Notes: generated from the letters alone by a model not told the origin. Shown: positions 31,743 to 46,500, numbered from the stretch's first letter. The stretch is 64,000 nucleotides of DNA from Stentor coeruleus (GCA_001970955.1 MPUH01000324.1:1-64000), one strand, 5' to 3'. A program made the numbers and translations.

Positions 31743-32700
31743 TAAGAATTTTTTTATAGGCAAATTTACTTATAAATATATATAAACATAGTTTTATATG
31801 TGAGAAATATTAAAGTTTCTATATAAACAAAAAAAAAAAGAAGAAAAATTTGACTATAAAAAGATTTGCTTTGTAAATGTTGTTAATATATAATAAATTC
31901 TTGCACTTTGCTCATAATAAATGTTAAGATTTTGAATGATTTATTCCAAAAAAACTTTTTTTTAATTAAACTAAAGTATTCATATAGTGAAATAACCTAC
32001 AAAAAATATATTAATTAGCATAGTTTTATAATATGACATACCTTTATAATTTTACTTAGTAATCTTTAATCATATATTTTACTATACAACATAAACAAAA
32101 TAATATGTATGTCAAAACATGAAAAAAGTTATCGAATTGTATTGAATGAATAAAAAACATAGTCAATAATATAGCAAAGGATTGAGGTTTTATTTATGCT
32201 TTAGAAAACTTTGGGTTGAGAAAAAATTGTATTTCTGTTGAATTTATATCCCTATACCTCTTTAAAAAAAATACTTAATTCTAAGTTTTTTTGGGCTTGA
32301 AAATAGGCTTTTTAGACTTTGTCACTATAGTTTATGAGTATAATCTGCTTTATGCTTCCTTTAAACACCATATCACCTGTGTGGTCTAAAACAGCCATGC
32401 TAATTAGCATAAATGCACCAAAAAACTACTAAAAATTCTCATAGAAACCAGGTTTTTAGGACAGGACTTGGGTATTTTATTAAGAAAACCTTGTTTTTTC
32501 TATGAGACTCCTATGAAAATCCTTTGGCCAAAATTTTTTTTTAAAATCTTCCCAAAACGACTTTTAGATTTCACTGCTAAAGTGCCGAAATTTGAATTTC
32601 TCGAGGTTTGTATTACAAAAATACACACTTTTATATAATTTACAACTTTTTTCCTATGTAAATGTTCATATTACATAACGCATAAATGGTTACAATATAA
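31743..32700. other. Intergenic spacer with a small imperfect hairpin
   Basis: This AT-rich spacer of about 960 bp lies between two plus-strand genes. An imperfect inverted repeat lies at 32437-32457 and 32485-32507. A 12-bp palindrome, TGCTAATTAGCA, lies at about 32397-32408. No coding region is visible. Confidence 0.55.
32437..32507. repeat. Imperfect inverted repeat (hairpin)
   Basis: The left arm TCTCATAGAAACCAGGTTTT pairs with the right arm AAAACCTTG...TTCTATGAGA, with an internal loop and a 27-nt spacer. The longest paired block is 11 bp, followed by 7 bp. It could be a small folded RNA, a transcript end, or a MITE-like remnant. No flanking target duplication is apparent. Confidence 0.6.
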
Positions 32701-33621
32701 ATGTCAATCAAAACTTTACGCCCATACCAGCTCCTGAAAATCAACAATTTCACATACAAAAAGCAAAGAAAAAGCCCAATATCTGAGGATGAAATAACAA
32801 GGCACTCAACACCTGAGCGAATCAGAAAGCCAGCCTTCGGTCAAAAAGCCTCCTTGCCAATACCTAAAGGTGAAACGCCATACGCTTTAGCTAAGAGCGC
32901 AGAGTATCATCATAGAGACTTAGATTTAGCTGAATACTACTATAATCAAGCTATAATCAAAGGGGACCGTATAGAAAGTGCAGTTAAAGATCTTGCTTCC
33001 TTACTCCACCAACGAGGCAAGACAAAACAGGCATGCGAAATCCTTGAAAAATACAGACACATCTTCAAGTACGACTATGAAAAGTACACAAACCTCTACA
33101 ATACCCTGAAAAAACAAATAGATTCAACAGGCAATTGTCAAAACAAATGTCTGAAAATTTCAAACCTAAATAAAAGTGATACCCAACACACAGTTATCAG
33201 TTTCTTCAATAATTCAATTAGAATACAAAAAATTACATTACATCAGGAAGATATAGATGGAAAAATTGTTTATTATGGGATTTTGAAATTTAATAGCCAC
33301 TCTTCAGCTAGAAAGACTTTAGAAGGATTTCATCATTGGGATACTTATAAAGTAGAATGGGTATCACCAGCTGGGGATATAGCTGGTGATGCACATTATG
33401 CTAGACATAAAATGGAAGAGTATAGAAAACATCATCCAACATTCGATTATATGATATTTGATAGAGACCCTCATGGTTATGTTTACAGTTTGCCAATTGA
33501 TCAGAATAACACTGCTTGTAAGAATTTTACACACAATGAATTGAAGAGCGCTGAGAAACTGTTAGGATCAAATCTTTACATTACTATTTTTGAAGACGAT
33601 GATGTCTTTAAAGATATTTAA
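32701..33621 (+). CDS. TPR-like and RRM-like domain protein
   Basis: This 306-aa protein has a basic N-terminus. A helical-repeat segment (about residues 60-125: YALAKSAEYHHRDLDLAEYY, SAVKDLASLLHQRGKTKQA) of TPR/SEL1 type follows. A probable RNA-recognition motif spans about 150-225, with CLKISNL as RNP2 and YYGILKFN as RNP1. The C-terminal 80 residues (WVSPAGDIAGDAHYARHKME and on) match nothing I recognise. The combination suggests an RNA-binding adaptor, but the specific role is unknown. The RRM lacks some of the usual aromatic residues, so RNA binding is uncertain. Stop codon TAA. Confidence 0.8.
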   Translation: MSIKTLRPYQLLKINNFTYKKQRKSPISEDEITRHSTPERIRKPAFGQKASLPIPKGETPYALAKSAEYHHRDLDLAEYYYNQAIIKGDRIESAVKDLASLLHQRGKTKQACEILEKYRHIFKYDYEKYTNLYNTLKKQIDSTGNCQNKCLKISNLNKSDTQHTVISFFNNSIRIQKITLHQEDIDGKIVYYGILKFNSHSSARKTLEGFHHWDTYKVEWVSPAGDIAGDAHYARHKMEEYRKHHPTFDYMIFDRDPHGYVYSLPIDQNNTACKNFTHNELKSAEKLLGSNLYITIFEDDDVFKDI

Positions 33622-34099
33622 CTTACAATATCAAGTTTATTACAGTTTAGTAATTAACAGAAATGATTAAATTTGTGTGTTTTTTTATGGATTTTTATGA
33701 TTTCATAAGATTATGTAGGATTTTGTGGAATTTTTTTTAGGATATAAGGGAATACTGAGGAAGAAAGTAGAAGTGGATAGTTATTGTGAGATTTAAGGTA
33801 AGAATTGAATATAATGCAAGATTGAATATGCTTATTTGTTTAGGAAAATTATGTATAATATGAAGATAATTTTTTATGTATGCATTTACTATTATTTAAG
33901 GGGATATTTGCAAGCTTAATACGATGTTTTATTTATTATTCAATCATATTCTTTTTCAAGGATGCTCAAAACCTATAAAAACTTTATAAATATTTTTTAA
34001 TATAATATTTTCCCATATAACTTTCTTATATATTAAAATACTTTGAACAATTCCATTTATTTCATGTTAAACACGTGTATTTCTTATTAATTAATATAA
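33622..34099. other. Intergenic spacer
   Basis: The left part (to about 33900) is G-rich and C-poor, and the right part (about 33950-34099) is G-poor, as between other same-strand plus genes here. No feature is seen. Confidence 0.6.
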
Positions 34100-34537
34100 A
34101 TGCTCGGAAAAATAATCCTACTTCTTATTTGTTTTTCTATAGTCCAGGCTGAAAATGAGATAAAATTACATTATTTCAAATCTCTCGACCGTAATCACGA
34201 CAGCAAACTCACTCACAGACAATTCGTTGATGGTTTAAACAGGGCATTATCCATATCTGTATCAGTTACTTAGGGTATCGAAAGAGACAGAATTATCAAC
34301 AACAATTTTGCTTGGGAATTCTTAGGTGAAAAAGACTCAAATGGCTCAGTAGACCTTGCTTTAATTGAACAATGGATTTCATCTGGAGAAATCTTAAGAG
34401 CTTTTGAAGAGTGGAAAAGTATTCATGATGAAGGTGAAGAGCATTCCTCACCCTCTCACATACATAAAATGAAAAGTTTAAAATTTGGAGGTGGCAGGGG
34501 CGGGAAGACAAAAATTGGCAAAAAAAATGAGTTATAA
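34100..34537 (+). CDS. Small secreted EF-hand-like protein
   Basis: Two exons join across a 15-nt intron at 34259-34273 (GTATCAGTTACTTAG), giving 140 aa. A signal peptide (MLGKIILLLICFSIVQA, 1-17) precedes two EF-hand-like loops. The first is DRNHDSKLTHRQF and fits the Asp-x-Asn-x-Asp pattern with Gln at the last ligand position. The second is KDSNGSVDLALIE and is also nearly canonical. The tail is basic and Gly-rich (GGGRGGKTKIGKKNEL). It ends in NEL rather than an HDEL/KDEL retention signal, so it could be secreted or lumenal. The function is probably calcium binding. Its stop lies only 15 bp from the stop of the convergent dynein gene. Stop codon TAA. Confidence 0.88.
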
Positions 34538-34552
34538 AGTTAAACTAGGAAT

Positions 34553-37500
34553 TTAATCATCTAATTGAGTAAAAAGTGCGACTCCACGTTTAACCCAATG
34601 CGAAGGGTTAACATTAGTTCTAAGATAAATTGCTAAAATAAAATTGGTTGAATGGCCTGTTGTTGATAAAACCCCAGCTCTTGATAAAGTTCTATAAACA
34701 GGACATGTATAATATTTTGAATGATCTATTAAAAGATTATTTGAAGGTTTGAGCCAAATCTATATATAATTTACAAGTGGGAATTCAAAATATAGTTCAC
34801 GAGGTTTACATTCTGATAAATAAATTCCATCCCAACAGGCTCCTTCTAAATACAGACCTTTAATTAATGCACCACTTTCAGGTAGTACATCAGGTTCTTT
34901 ATCAAGGACTTCAAAAGAAAATTTTATTGTGTCGATTGGCAGTTTATTGTTACGAGCATATTCTTGCAAAACAGCTGTTAAAAATGACTGAGTAAAAAAG
35001 AAACCTGATATCCAAAAAACCTTCGGCCTACCATACTCAATCCAGTCATTAAAAAATTCAATCCTTTTCTTTAAATCATCAGTCCATGAAACCAAACTTT
35101 TACATGAAGAATACGAAGCTTGTTTCCACAGTTCTGGAACCTCATTTTTCAACAAGCTTTCACCAAGGATTTCATATTCTGGAGTTATAAGAACACTACC
35201 TTCATAAGCTTTTTTCAAAGTTATTAATGAACTCTTAATAACTTCAATAAGCCCATTATACCGAGCTAATTCTTGTGTTAATACAGTACTCATTGAATCA
35301 TAATATGTAACAGGATATTTAGTTGATATCAAATCTAAATCAAATGGTTTGACAACTTTCGACACAATAGTATCTGATAATGAAAAAATAACAGATTTCT
35401 GCTCATCAAAAGATATACTCAAAGCCCTTGGTTGAAGTGCTAAAAGTCTAGAACATAAATTATAAGCTTCTCTTATCGATTTAGAAATCTCAGCATTAGG
35501 ATGTAAACCAAAGACTTCAGGGCTTTGGACTTGAGGGAATTCCTTAATTGATAAAGTTATATCTTGTAAACTATTTCCACGTGGTATAATATACCCAGGT
35601 ACTGAAGCTAAACTAATATCTTCCTCTAAAAGTATTTCCTCATGATAAAACCCAAGTAGCATTTCTTTTAAAGTCCTTCTATCCCAATCATCAGTAACCC
35701 TTCCTCCATAATTACAACTAGCTGTAAGGTGTATAAGTGCTTCAAAAGGTGGACTAGAGAAATTGTTTACCATTTGCATTAGTTGTTTTGATGATATACC
35801 TAAATCACTATCATTAAACTCATAAGTAATATTCCATCCAACAGGACCAAACATACCTCTTTCTCTAATAACACAATGGAAAAAAGTTAAGCTAAAAAAC
35901 AGTTTTTTCCAAACCTCAGGCTTTTCAGAACTTTCATAAAATTGTGTTTCTTCTTTAGAGTTTTCTATATTAGCATAGATACCTAATAAGCTATTGCATA
36001 ATCCTCCAGGAGGTTGGGCTATAACTTTGACTGATTTTTGTATTATAGATGAAGGAAAACCTTCAGTAGGAACTGTAGTCAAAATAAGCCTGAAATTTTC
36101 ATTAACTTTACTGTTGTCTTTATAGTCTAAAGTTAATTGTTCAAGTATGCTTTCTAAAGTTGGTAACCATGATAAAGACAAATGACAATTTTGTAGTAAA
36201 ACCCAATTCCCTGCTAGGATTGCTTCTTTGATAATTTTCTCAGCTCTTTCTCCTTGCCCTTTACCTAAAGATGCAGTTTTAAGTTCGATTTCTGATTCGG
36301 TTGTATATCTTTTTATTATCCCTTGTGGATCATGACCTCCAGTTAAAACAAAAAGTATAGGTTTTAAGACACTAGCTTCAGCAACAATTTTAGCCATACT
36401 AAAAATATTAGGTTTCAAATAATTTTCCCCTAAGACTGATTTGACATAACATTTTATTGATACTCCTAATGCTTCTGGTTTTATAGCTCTATAAATAAGT
36501 AATTTAGTCATCATTGTTGTATAATTATATGGTTCAGGAAGTTCCTGTGAATATTCTTCAAAAGTAGGTAGTTGAACCCAATGTCTTTCTGAACTTACAA
36601 AATTTTTCCATATGATTTGATTCTTTTCAACATTGTCTTTTAGTCCTTCAATGTGGATATTTAATTGGACAACATCTCTCCATAATTTGTCACTAAGGAA
36701 ATCTGTTGGATTTGGGATTGGCTCAGCTATGCCACAAATTCCTGTTAGAAAATATCTCCATTGCCAAGGATGTATTTCTTTTTCATATAACATTAATCGA
36801 ATTGCTATTAGAAAAACAAATAAAAGTCTATCGTTATCTTGTAATGAGTTGTATATACCTAGATAGACCAATTCTCTGAACTTTAAAGTGATGTTTTTTA
36901 CACGCTCGGCTATATCTTTAGACCTTTCGGCATTGCTTAGAGATTTTTTAAATATGTTTATGAACCAGTTCATTGAGTATTGATACATTGTCCCTATATT
37001 AGCTAGGTCAGTTATACAGAAATAAATGATTGCGCTAAGTTTAGCTGCAGGTTTGTAGTTGCCTTGAAAATTAATAATACGTTGTTCAGCATTTTTAGCG
37101 TTTGCAAGTTTTTTTTCGAGTTCAGTTGATAGGTTTTTTGATTTGGTTAGGGAGATTATGAGTTCTTCACTTTCAAGGATTGCCGAACCACCGGATTTTA
37201 GTAGCTCGAGAATTTTATCTTCAAGAGCTTGCATAGTTTTTATATACTCAACAGTTTGTACAGTAAGTTTATTACGTTCTTCTGTGTCTTTAGGGATTTC
37301 TTTTCTGCATACAAGGTCTAAAAGCTGTTCCCCAAGCCCTTCTTCAGTAATACAAAAGTTCAAAATCGTAGCTTTTGTACTAACCTCAGGAGAAAAGTGA
37401 GGGTTCGTCAATCTTGTAAAAAGATACAAATAAAAATTATCATCATAAGGTCTAGGAATATCTCCAATCTTAATAACTTTTTCAGCTTCATGTATATAAA

Positions 37501-40500
37501 ATTGCTTTAATAACAAAGGGTCAAGTACAGGATCAATAGTTTCTTTCAAGTCTTCAATCATCAAATCAGCTCCCAAAAGTAAACAATTTTCCAATATTTG
37601 TATAAAATCAGAACTTTCCATTTTAACCCTAAAAACTTGTTTTGTAGACTGGCCAAGCATTTTTTTCAGCCACTTCGAAGCCTGTCCTTGTGGGTCTATA
37701 ATAAGTGGATAATTAGAAGAATGTTCTATAATAATAGCATTTTCTATAGAAACTTTATCAGAAGGTAAACCATATAAAGTCCATTTTTGTATAGTAACAG
37801 GTTCTCCAACACAACTTGGTAAAGAAAATGTATTAGAACAAGTTATGTTCCCGGTACTATTAACGAATGGGATCCATTTTTGGTTTAGACAGTATTCTCG
37901 ATATGACCATATAAATGGACCCATATAAGATACAACCCCAGCTGACATTAACACATCACCAAGGAGATTTTCCATATCTTTGCTATATTGTTTAACTTTT
38001 AATGTCCATGCTTCACGTTCACCTCCTAATTGGTCTATAAGTTTTACTGCACGGTCCATTTGAATCTCTACTTTATTTATCTCCTCACTTAATGCTCGTG
38101 TTTCAGCAATCTGTAAGTTTAATTTGTTTTGTAACTGAGTTATATATTCTTCAACTTTTTTTAGTTCATCTTGTTTGATTTTAAGTACTTTAACTTTTTC
38201 TTTAAGGTCGTCTTCAGCTATAATCAACGAAGCTTTTTTGGGTTTGACTTCTTTATTTACATGATAAAATTTATACATCGCTCTAACCCATTTACATAAA
38301 CCTTCTGCAGCACTTGATGCATATTTAACTATATCCGGGTGAAATTTCTTAAGGTCTATATACGGGTTAAGTTTAAAAATAGTCTCTTCTTCTATACTTT
38401 CCCTATCAAAAGTTTTAAGTTTTTTGATGAACTTCGGAATCGAGAGCATTTTTTTCCCAGCTTCAAAATAATCATATATAGTCGCATTAGGATTATCAGG
38501 GTCTTTCATCCTTACAGGCTTCTGATTGTTTATTATAGCTAATGCTTCAAGGGTAAGTTTTACTGCATCAGGAGGGCTTCTCATTGTTTTTACCAAATCA
38601 ATATCATCTCTTCTTATTGTATCCAAAGCTTTAATTGCAGCTTCTAATTCAGGTAAAGCATTAGCTAAAGCGGTCATACAATCTTTTTTAATCTGTTCAG
38701 CAATTTCAGTCTGTTCTTCTGATGCTTTTTGTTCAGAAGCTACAATACTTCTTGTTATATCAGCCTCTTGGTTTTCTTTTTGTATTTGCCTTAAAGTTTC
38801 TTCTGCTGATATGGTTTTTTGTTGAAGAATAGGCTTAAGAGCCAAGAGTTCACTTCTAAGTTTCTGAACATAATTTTGTGTGAGATCTAATTGTTGTATG
38901 CCAATCGAATATTTATTTGTTTGTTTAATTGTTGTGTCTTCTTTGATTTTATAGAGTTTTTTTAGGTTTTTTAATAGATGCAAGTAGTTAGTTGGGGTTA
39001 CGTAATTATATCTTTTATACTCTTCAAAGTACTTTTCTGATAATTCACGGACAGTTTCATGGAAGTAGACACAACAGGCTATAACACTTTTACGTTTCTC
39101 TGGGGTATCAGCTATGCTTTTATTATGGAGAAAATGCTCAGCTACTGCATTTAGAGCATCTGAAGGCCATTCTGTAAACCAATCTATAGTACAACAGTTT
39201 ATTAAAGCAGGAAATTGTCGGATTCTTGATCTCATAACCTCACCATGAGGAAACATACACATGACAATATGTAAATTTCTCTTAACATTTGATAAGAAAA
39301 TATCCCATCTTTGTTGGTCAGTCATTTGGGCGTATTTTTTATTCATTTTCAATGATTCGTTTATTCCTGAGATCTCGTCTGAAGAAAAAAGGTTTGGGAA
39401 ATAACCTGTATTTAAAATGTTGTTTATACTTTCTAAAAAAGACTCTTGGATTATGTCGCTGTCCCTAAGAACAAAGACGAGTTTTTTGTTTTCTTGTCCT
39501 GTAGCTATGAGGATAGTTTTAAGATCTTCAGACCATTCGCTTGTCCCATAAGTCTTTGTTAGTTTAATCTGAAAAACATCAAGTTTCAGGACAAAAGCAG
39601 TGAGTTTAGTCAGACTCATACGTCCACTACCCCCAACTCCAATTAGCAGCATATTTCCACTATTCCAAAATATAACTCGTGATATACGGCATATATGTTT
39701 AACAGCATAATCAAAAAATATTAAATTCATTTTTTCAGCTGTGTTATTTGTACTGTATTCTTCACATTCATCAGTAAGGAACTTTTTTAATTTCTCAACA
39801 TTTGTCACTTCTTGATAAGCTTTATCGTCTATAAAATTACAGAATATTGGCTCGGAAGAAATAAGTGTTGACCAGTTTATAGTAAAATTATCCATCAAAC
39901 TTGACTTGACTATATCTAAAAGTACCTCTTTATCATTAAGATCAATAAGCCTATCTGAGAATACTCGTAAACATTCATGAACCCATAATTTGCATAAAGT
40001 GTCTATATCAGTAAGTTTATGGACTGGGGTTATAAAAATCCCTTTGAGAACATTAGATAAGTCACGAAGGCTAAATGTGTAATGGCTTTTTGTTGGAGTT
40101 GGAGGAAGGTCTTTGAGAACTTTTTCATAGACAATTATGATTCCATTTGCTACTTTTGATGAAGAGTTTAGAATACATTGAGGATAACTTGTAAAACCAA
40201 TGTCTAGTAGGGTACTGAGGATTTTGAATAGAGACTCTTTACCGTAGTTATCGAATGCTAGAAGGAAAAAATGGGCTAAAAACCTTTGGGAAACCATGAA
40301 GCCACCACTTTTACCTAGGATGCTTATGTATTGAACGTCTTCAAGAACTTTTAGCTCTAAAGTAGTTCGATCATATAACTCGGCCCTTTCTACAACAATT
40401 CTTAGTAACTCTACAGCAGGCTGAGCGCCATAAACTTCTTTCATAGGCATATTCAAGTCATCTATCATAAAAATAAAAAACTTCCTTGTATCAGGACCAA

Positions 40501-43500
40501 TACATCCTTTTCTCCTTTTCATCAAATTGCTTTCTATAAAAGTTTGAACATCTCCAGCACTAGTACGAGCACTAAACATAGTCGTAGCTTTTTGAAACAC
40601 TTTATCAACATCAGCTAAAAACGATTTCATAAGTAAAGTTTTCCCAGTCCCAGTTAATCCTGATATAAGAGTATTAACTTTTCTAGGTATAAGTTCATTT
40701 AATAAATGCTGATATGATACTAAAGATATCGTTGGGACTAAAGTATTTGTAATTTCAGGGTCTCTTATAGGTGTTGTAAGTAAATCTTTAAATGAAGCCC
40801 ACTGCATTTCTACATCATTATAATACATTTCACTAAAATTCACTGGTATTTTATAGTTTTCATTACAGATATCATATAAAAACTTAGAACATAATTTCCT
40901 ACCTTCCTCATCACAAGTTCCAGCCAAACTCCATTGTACAGCTTGTATAAAAAGATGTGAAATTCTGTTGTTTTCTATAATACTTTCATTTGGATGAAGG
41001 ATTTTCTCTACTTCCTGATCTATAGCTGACTTTGATACTATAGTTGTTAATATTTCTTTACTTTTACTCCCACTTACAGATTGGTCATCTAAAAGTTGAG
41101 GTTTAGGTGGTGGATGATTTGAACTTTCTTCTATAGTCTCTTGATCATGTTGTTTCCGAGATTTTGCTTTTTTTATAATCAATGCTTGGAAAAGAGTTAT
41201 AACATTCCTAGCAGCATGGCTTGGAGTTATTGGCATAAGCCTTTTAGTCCTCAAATCAGTATTCCAGTATTCTAACACAGGGGAAAAAATATCTTTAAAT
41301 AGTTTTCTAAAAAGTTCTTTATACCTGGGTGTTGTAAATTTTAATGGTGGGTACATAACCCATTGGTCTATCAAAGCTCCAGGACCTAAAATATCATTAG
41401 CGTCCATATAAATCATCCCACATCTACTGATTGTTGCTGGACTTGCATAGCTTAAATCATCAACTTCTACAATAATCCTTGTTGAATCTGTGAGTTTTAT
41501 AATCTCCCCACTTGGTAAACATAATTTTTTATTATCATCCATAACTGTATTCATACTTTCAATCCATACAGCATCAACTGGTCCATCCATTACTATCCAT
41601 TTATACCCTTTACTTGTTGATTCACTATATTCTCTTATTGCCTGAGCTAAAACCCCATCTTTCCAGTCCATAGATATAGGATCAGGAGCTCCATACAATT
41701 GTGATAAGGTTATAGATTTTGGGTTTATATAACAACAACTGACTGGGTTTTTATAACTTAAAGCTTTGTTTAATATACTTAAAGCTGTTGATTTACCTGA
41801 CATACTTTCACCAACTATCATAAGACCATGTCTTAGTAATATTGTTGTATAAATTTCAATAGTTTTTAATAGAAAACGATGATTTCTTATAAGCATAGAT
41901 TCTATCATTGCATTTGCTAAAGCTTCAACGAGTTCTTCATCTTTTTCATCCTTGTCTATAACGTTAGGAAATAAGTCTTTTACTATACCATTAAAAAGAG
42001 GTATATCTTGATTTATAAATTTGGGTATATTAGTGTTTTTTATTGCTTTGAGCACTAGGTTTTCTTCATCATCTTTAGGAAATTGCTGTTTAAGCCAACC
42101 AGCTGCTTTGATTATTGTACTAACAGCTCGCATACCATAGTCATAATGATGCTGTGTTGATAATTGCTCACTAGCCAGTTTAAGGCTATTAGTTATTTTT
42201 TGTGATAAAATCCTCGCATGTCTGAAACCAAAAGAATATAAATATATCTCAGCTATCATAGCATAATCTGGAATCATCATAGCAACAGGTCTAAATAATG
42301 CTTTAAGGTTATCAGGTAGTTTAGTTCTTCCAGCATAATCTGGATTCATAGTAATGAAAATTGCACAGGTGTGATCAAGTTGTATTTCTTCTTCATCCAT
42401 TTTAAAAACAGTAGCTTGTTTTTGTACTGCAGTCTGAATACTAAGTATTTGTTCAGCAATAACAGAAAGGACATCAAGTTCTATACGATTGAATTCATCA
42501 AAACATGCCCAGGCACCACAATAACATAAACCAGTAAAGAATTTAGCCATATAAATATGGTCTAGACGATCAGAGCAATTAAATACCACACATTTTTTCG
42601 CAAGGATTTTAGCTAGATCTTTAGTAGTCTCAGTCTTCCCTGTTCCTGCAGGTCCTTCTGGTGCCCCACCTAAGCTCATATTTAAAGCACTCATTAATGT
42701 TCTATAGCATCGATCTGTTAATTCAGTTATAACAAGTCTTCCTGTATTACCAAGATATTCATAACCATATTCTCTTATACAATCAAGCATTTTTATACGC
42801 ATTTTCCCTTCTTGCATATAAAATCTCATACTGCAAAACCAAGCGAAATCATTAAGATCTGTCACTCGGTTATTTATAAGAGTCTCAATTATATCTTTAT
42901 TATGAACATCTATGACCACCATTGTACTAAATGTCAATCGTTCTAAAGGTTTTAAATCTTTTCTTACAGCTTCAACTAATATACTTAAAAACTCCTCTTC
43001 ATTTTCTATAAGATCTTTAAGTTTATTATCAACTACCGCTTGTTCCACATTTGATGTCCATATTGCCATTAAACTTGCATGAACTAGTTGTGAAGGCCAT
43101 TGATTCACCCAAGCTTTTAACTCAGAATCTTGACTATGTTCTTTAGCCTCACATATAATCCCTTGAGATTTATCTTTTATATTAAAATTTTCAGCTAAGA
43201 AAAAACCATTAAGCTCTTGTAATGCTACAGACAATTGCATTTGTAATGAACCTCGCATTTCTTTTTCTAAATCCACCATCCATACCTCTAAACTTTTAAT
43301 CTCCCCTTTATCATAAAAAGCGACTGGGTTTTCAAACATAACCTCTTCACTTTCTGGGCTTATCATGCTGACAATGTTTTTTGTGTCAACTCTAACACTT
43401 GCTATAGCTTCAAAACATTTGACTATATATTTCTGTATAGTTAAAATCTCTTGGGAATTAGAAAGCATTAATATAAGTTCTTCATTTGATAAAAAATAGA

Positions 43501-46500
43501 ATCTAGGGAAGGCTTTTCTTTTTGACATAAGATACTCGTTTAATGATTTGAGTATTGAGTCTAAACATTCATTTCCATATGTTAAAGTGTCTAATAATTT
43601 GAGGTTGTTTATACAGAATTCATAAACATTTGAGTTCTGATAAGCACTATTCATTATGTTTTCCCATTGGCTGTTTATGTTTCGGAATTTATTTGAAGCT
43701 TGTGACAATTGTTTTGATATATCATTATTAGTAAATATAGGTTGAAGGTACTGCCAATTGTGTTGAAAATTCTCCCACTCTTCAAGGATGTCTTGGATTT
43801 TCATAAGATTTTGTTTCCAGGTTGTGATTTCATTAATAAGAAATTGAATATACGGAGAAGAACTCATAGCATTTGTTCTCATTAGATGTTCATTAAGCAC
43901 ATCCCAAACTACTTCAGTATTAACTAAAATATAACATGTTTTATAAGGAAGTAGGTCAAATTTTATATGAGCCCATTCATTTTCCATTTTCCTCTTAGCA
44001 TTTTCTAATCCTAGTTCCTTTGTCGCTAAATCAGATACAGCTTCTAATTGTTCTATAAAATCTAATACCCCAAGAGCTACAATAGAAAGTAAAGAATTCC
44101 CATGACAATGAGATAAATCAATCCCTGATTGGGTATAAAACTCCAACCAATGGCGTTCTTTCATTCCAGGATTATTCACACATCTTATTATAGGCAAATA
44201 TGGGCGGAAATTATTCACTTCTGACATATAATCTTTTATAAGCCGTAAAGGTGCAGGATCATTTTTAAATATTCCTCTTTCATAACGACTTAATTCATTT
44301 GTACATGCTGTTAGTTCATTTCCTATAGCGTCTCTATGTAAGTTACCAAGAGGTCCATTCATCCATATAGGATGTCTATCAAGGAAATCTCTTATATAAA
44401 ACCAAAGTTTACAATATGGAATAAAATCAGTTTTTATATCATTTAAAAGTTTAAAGTCGGTTTGGGTTTGGTTTATTATTGATTCTCTCATATTTACAAT
44501 TTTTACTATTTCTGTGAATTTTTGGATGTTTTCTTGCATCATGCCGAACTCACAAGCGTATTGTTCGTATTTTTGGTAGTTATCTTGTTTTTTTAGGATA
44601 ACTAATTTAGCTGCGGTTTCGTTTATATCTTTGATCAAATTAGCTTTTTGATCATTTAACTGTTGGGTAAAGCTTACAATTAAAACATTTAGGGTTTTTA
44701 AGCATTTGTCTTTTAAGTTTTTAAGGTTGCTTGAGTAACCCATACAAGTCCAAGACTTTTTATACATTTCAAAAGGGATAAAAGTCCAGTAGCCTTCTAA
44801 AATCTCAATATTACCCATTATCATAGTCACTTCATGCTCAATAAAATCAACTTTCCCAGCAAAATCATTAGAAATAAAAGTTTTTATCTCTTCTAGTTCT
44901 TCTAAATTCTTAGGCATATGGCTTATAATTTTTTTAATCTCCTCATATATTTCTTGCATCTGTTTAACTTTATTCAAACAGTCATCTTGTAGCAAAACTG
45001 TTAACCTTTCTATAGTCTTATCTATAATATCAATCATAGCATCTCTAACATTAGAACTATAAACCTTCCATATCCCTACAACTCTACTATTTTCACCTAA
45101 AACTTCAAGTATGTCAATTTTTATCCTTTTAAGCCTAAAAATTTCATTTTCCATTCTATCTATATTCATATCATTAGCATATTTTTTAACCCATTCCTCA
45201 GGTTGTATATTCAAAACAAAACTAAATTTCTCTATAGTCCCAACATATTTTTGTAACAAACTATGCTGCCATATTAAGATTTTTTCAATTTTCAATAAGA
45301 GTTTTTCAAGTTTCCCTGGGGAAATTTTAGATATACAAAGATAACTTGAATCACGTGCTGGACCTGTTTGGGTTGTGAATAAACATTTAACATTTTCAAG
45401 TTTTTTTATTGAGTTTTTGATTAGGGATAGGATTTTTGAACAAAAACTTTCCCGAAAGTCCATAGTTTTGATTTTTTTAGATTGAAAGTCGATTGTTAGG
45501 CTTACATTTAGTAGACCATATGATTGATCGTTTGATGAGAGAAAATCTTTTTGAGTTAGGTCTTCATTGTTTTCGAGTTTTTGGGAGATTTTTTTTATTG
45601 GTATGAAGATACGCTGATAAAAATGCTCTAGAGATATGAAGATTATATTACGAAGAGAGGTTTCGATACGGAGGTTGCAGACAAAGGTGAACTTACGGAA
45701 AATCTCGAGAAGTTCTGTAGGAAGGCTGTGTTCAAGGTCGACTGATTGTTTACTGTAAGCACGAGCTTTAAGTTTAGACGCATTTCTTTCAAGTCTTTTA
45801 TGGTCTTCCTTAGTAAGAATATCTTGTATATCATACTGTATATCAAACAAAGCATTCTGAGCTTCCTTCAAAAACTCACTCATTGAGTTATCATAAATCT
45901 TCATCAACTCATCCATAGTCATAGTCCTACGTCTTTTTTTCCCATTCATAAGCCCTTCAGAACTCAGTTTTTCCGGCAGCATCTTCAAATCCTTCCAAGA
46001 TAATATAATATCATTTAACTTCTGCATAATCTTAATCCTAGCAACATCATTATATATAAACTTTTCATTCATTTCATCTAATATCCTCACCATATTCTCA
46101 CTTCCTTTCAAAAAATTATTCACAGTAAATGACCTTCTTATCTTCTTATCCTCATTAATATAAGGACTATTTATAATACTTTTTATCCTAAACTTCTGCA
46201 TTTTATAGTCAATATGTTTACAAATCATCTTCCAATGGGTTTTAAAATCTTGTATCAAAGCTAAGATTTTATCTTTACCCACTATAATCCTATCACGTAT
46301 CGGGTATGTAAAAAGTTCAAATTCTGGGATAGTTTTTATAAAGCTTTCCATATAATCGTTTTGGTTTTCAAAACCTTTTGACTTAAAAATATAGTTTTCA
46401 TCAATAAAATGAGTAGCTTCAGTTTTCCATAAAAACCTAGAAGGGTTGTGAATATTTTCTATATATCGATGATTTGATATTAATAAATCTTTATAATTGT

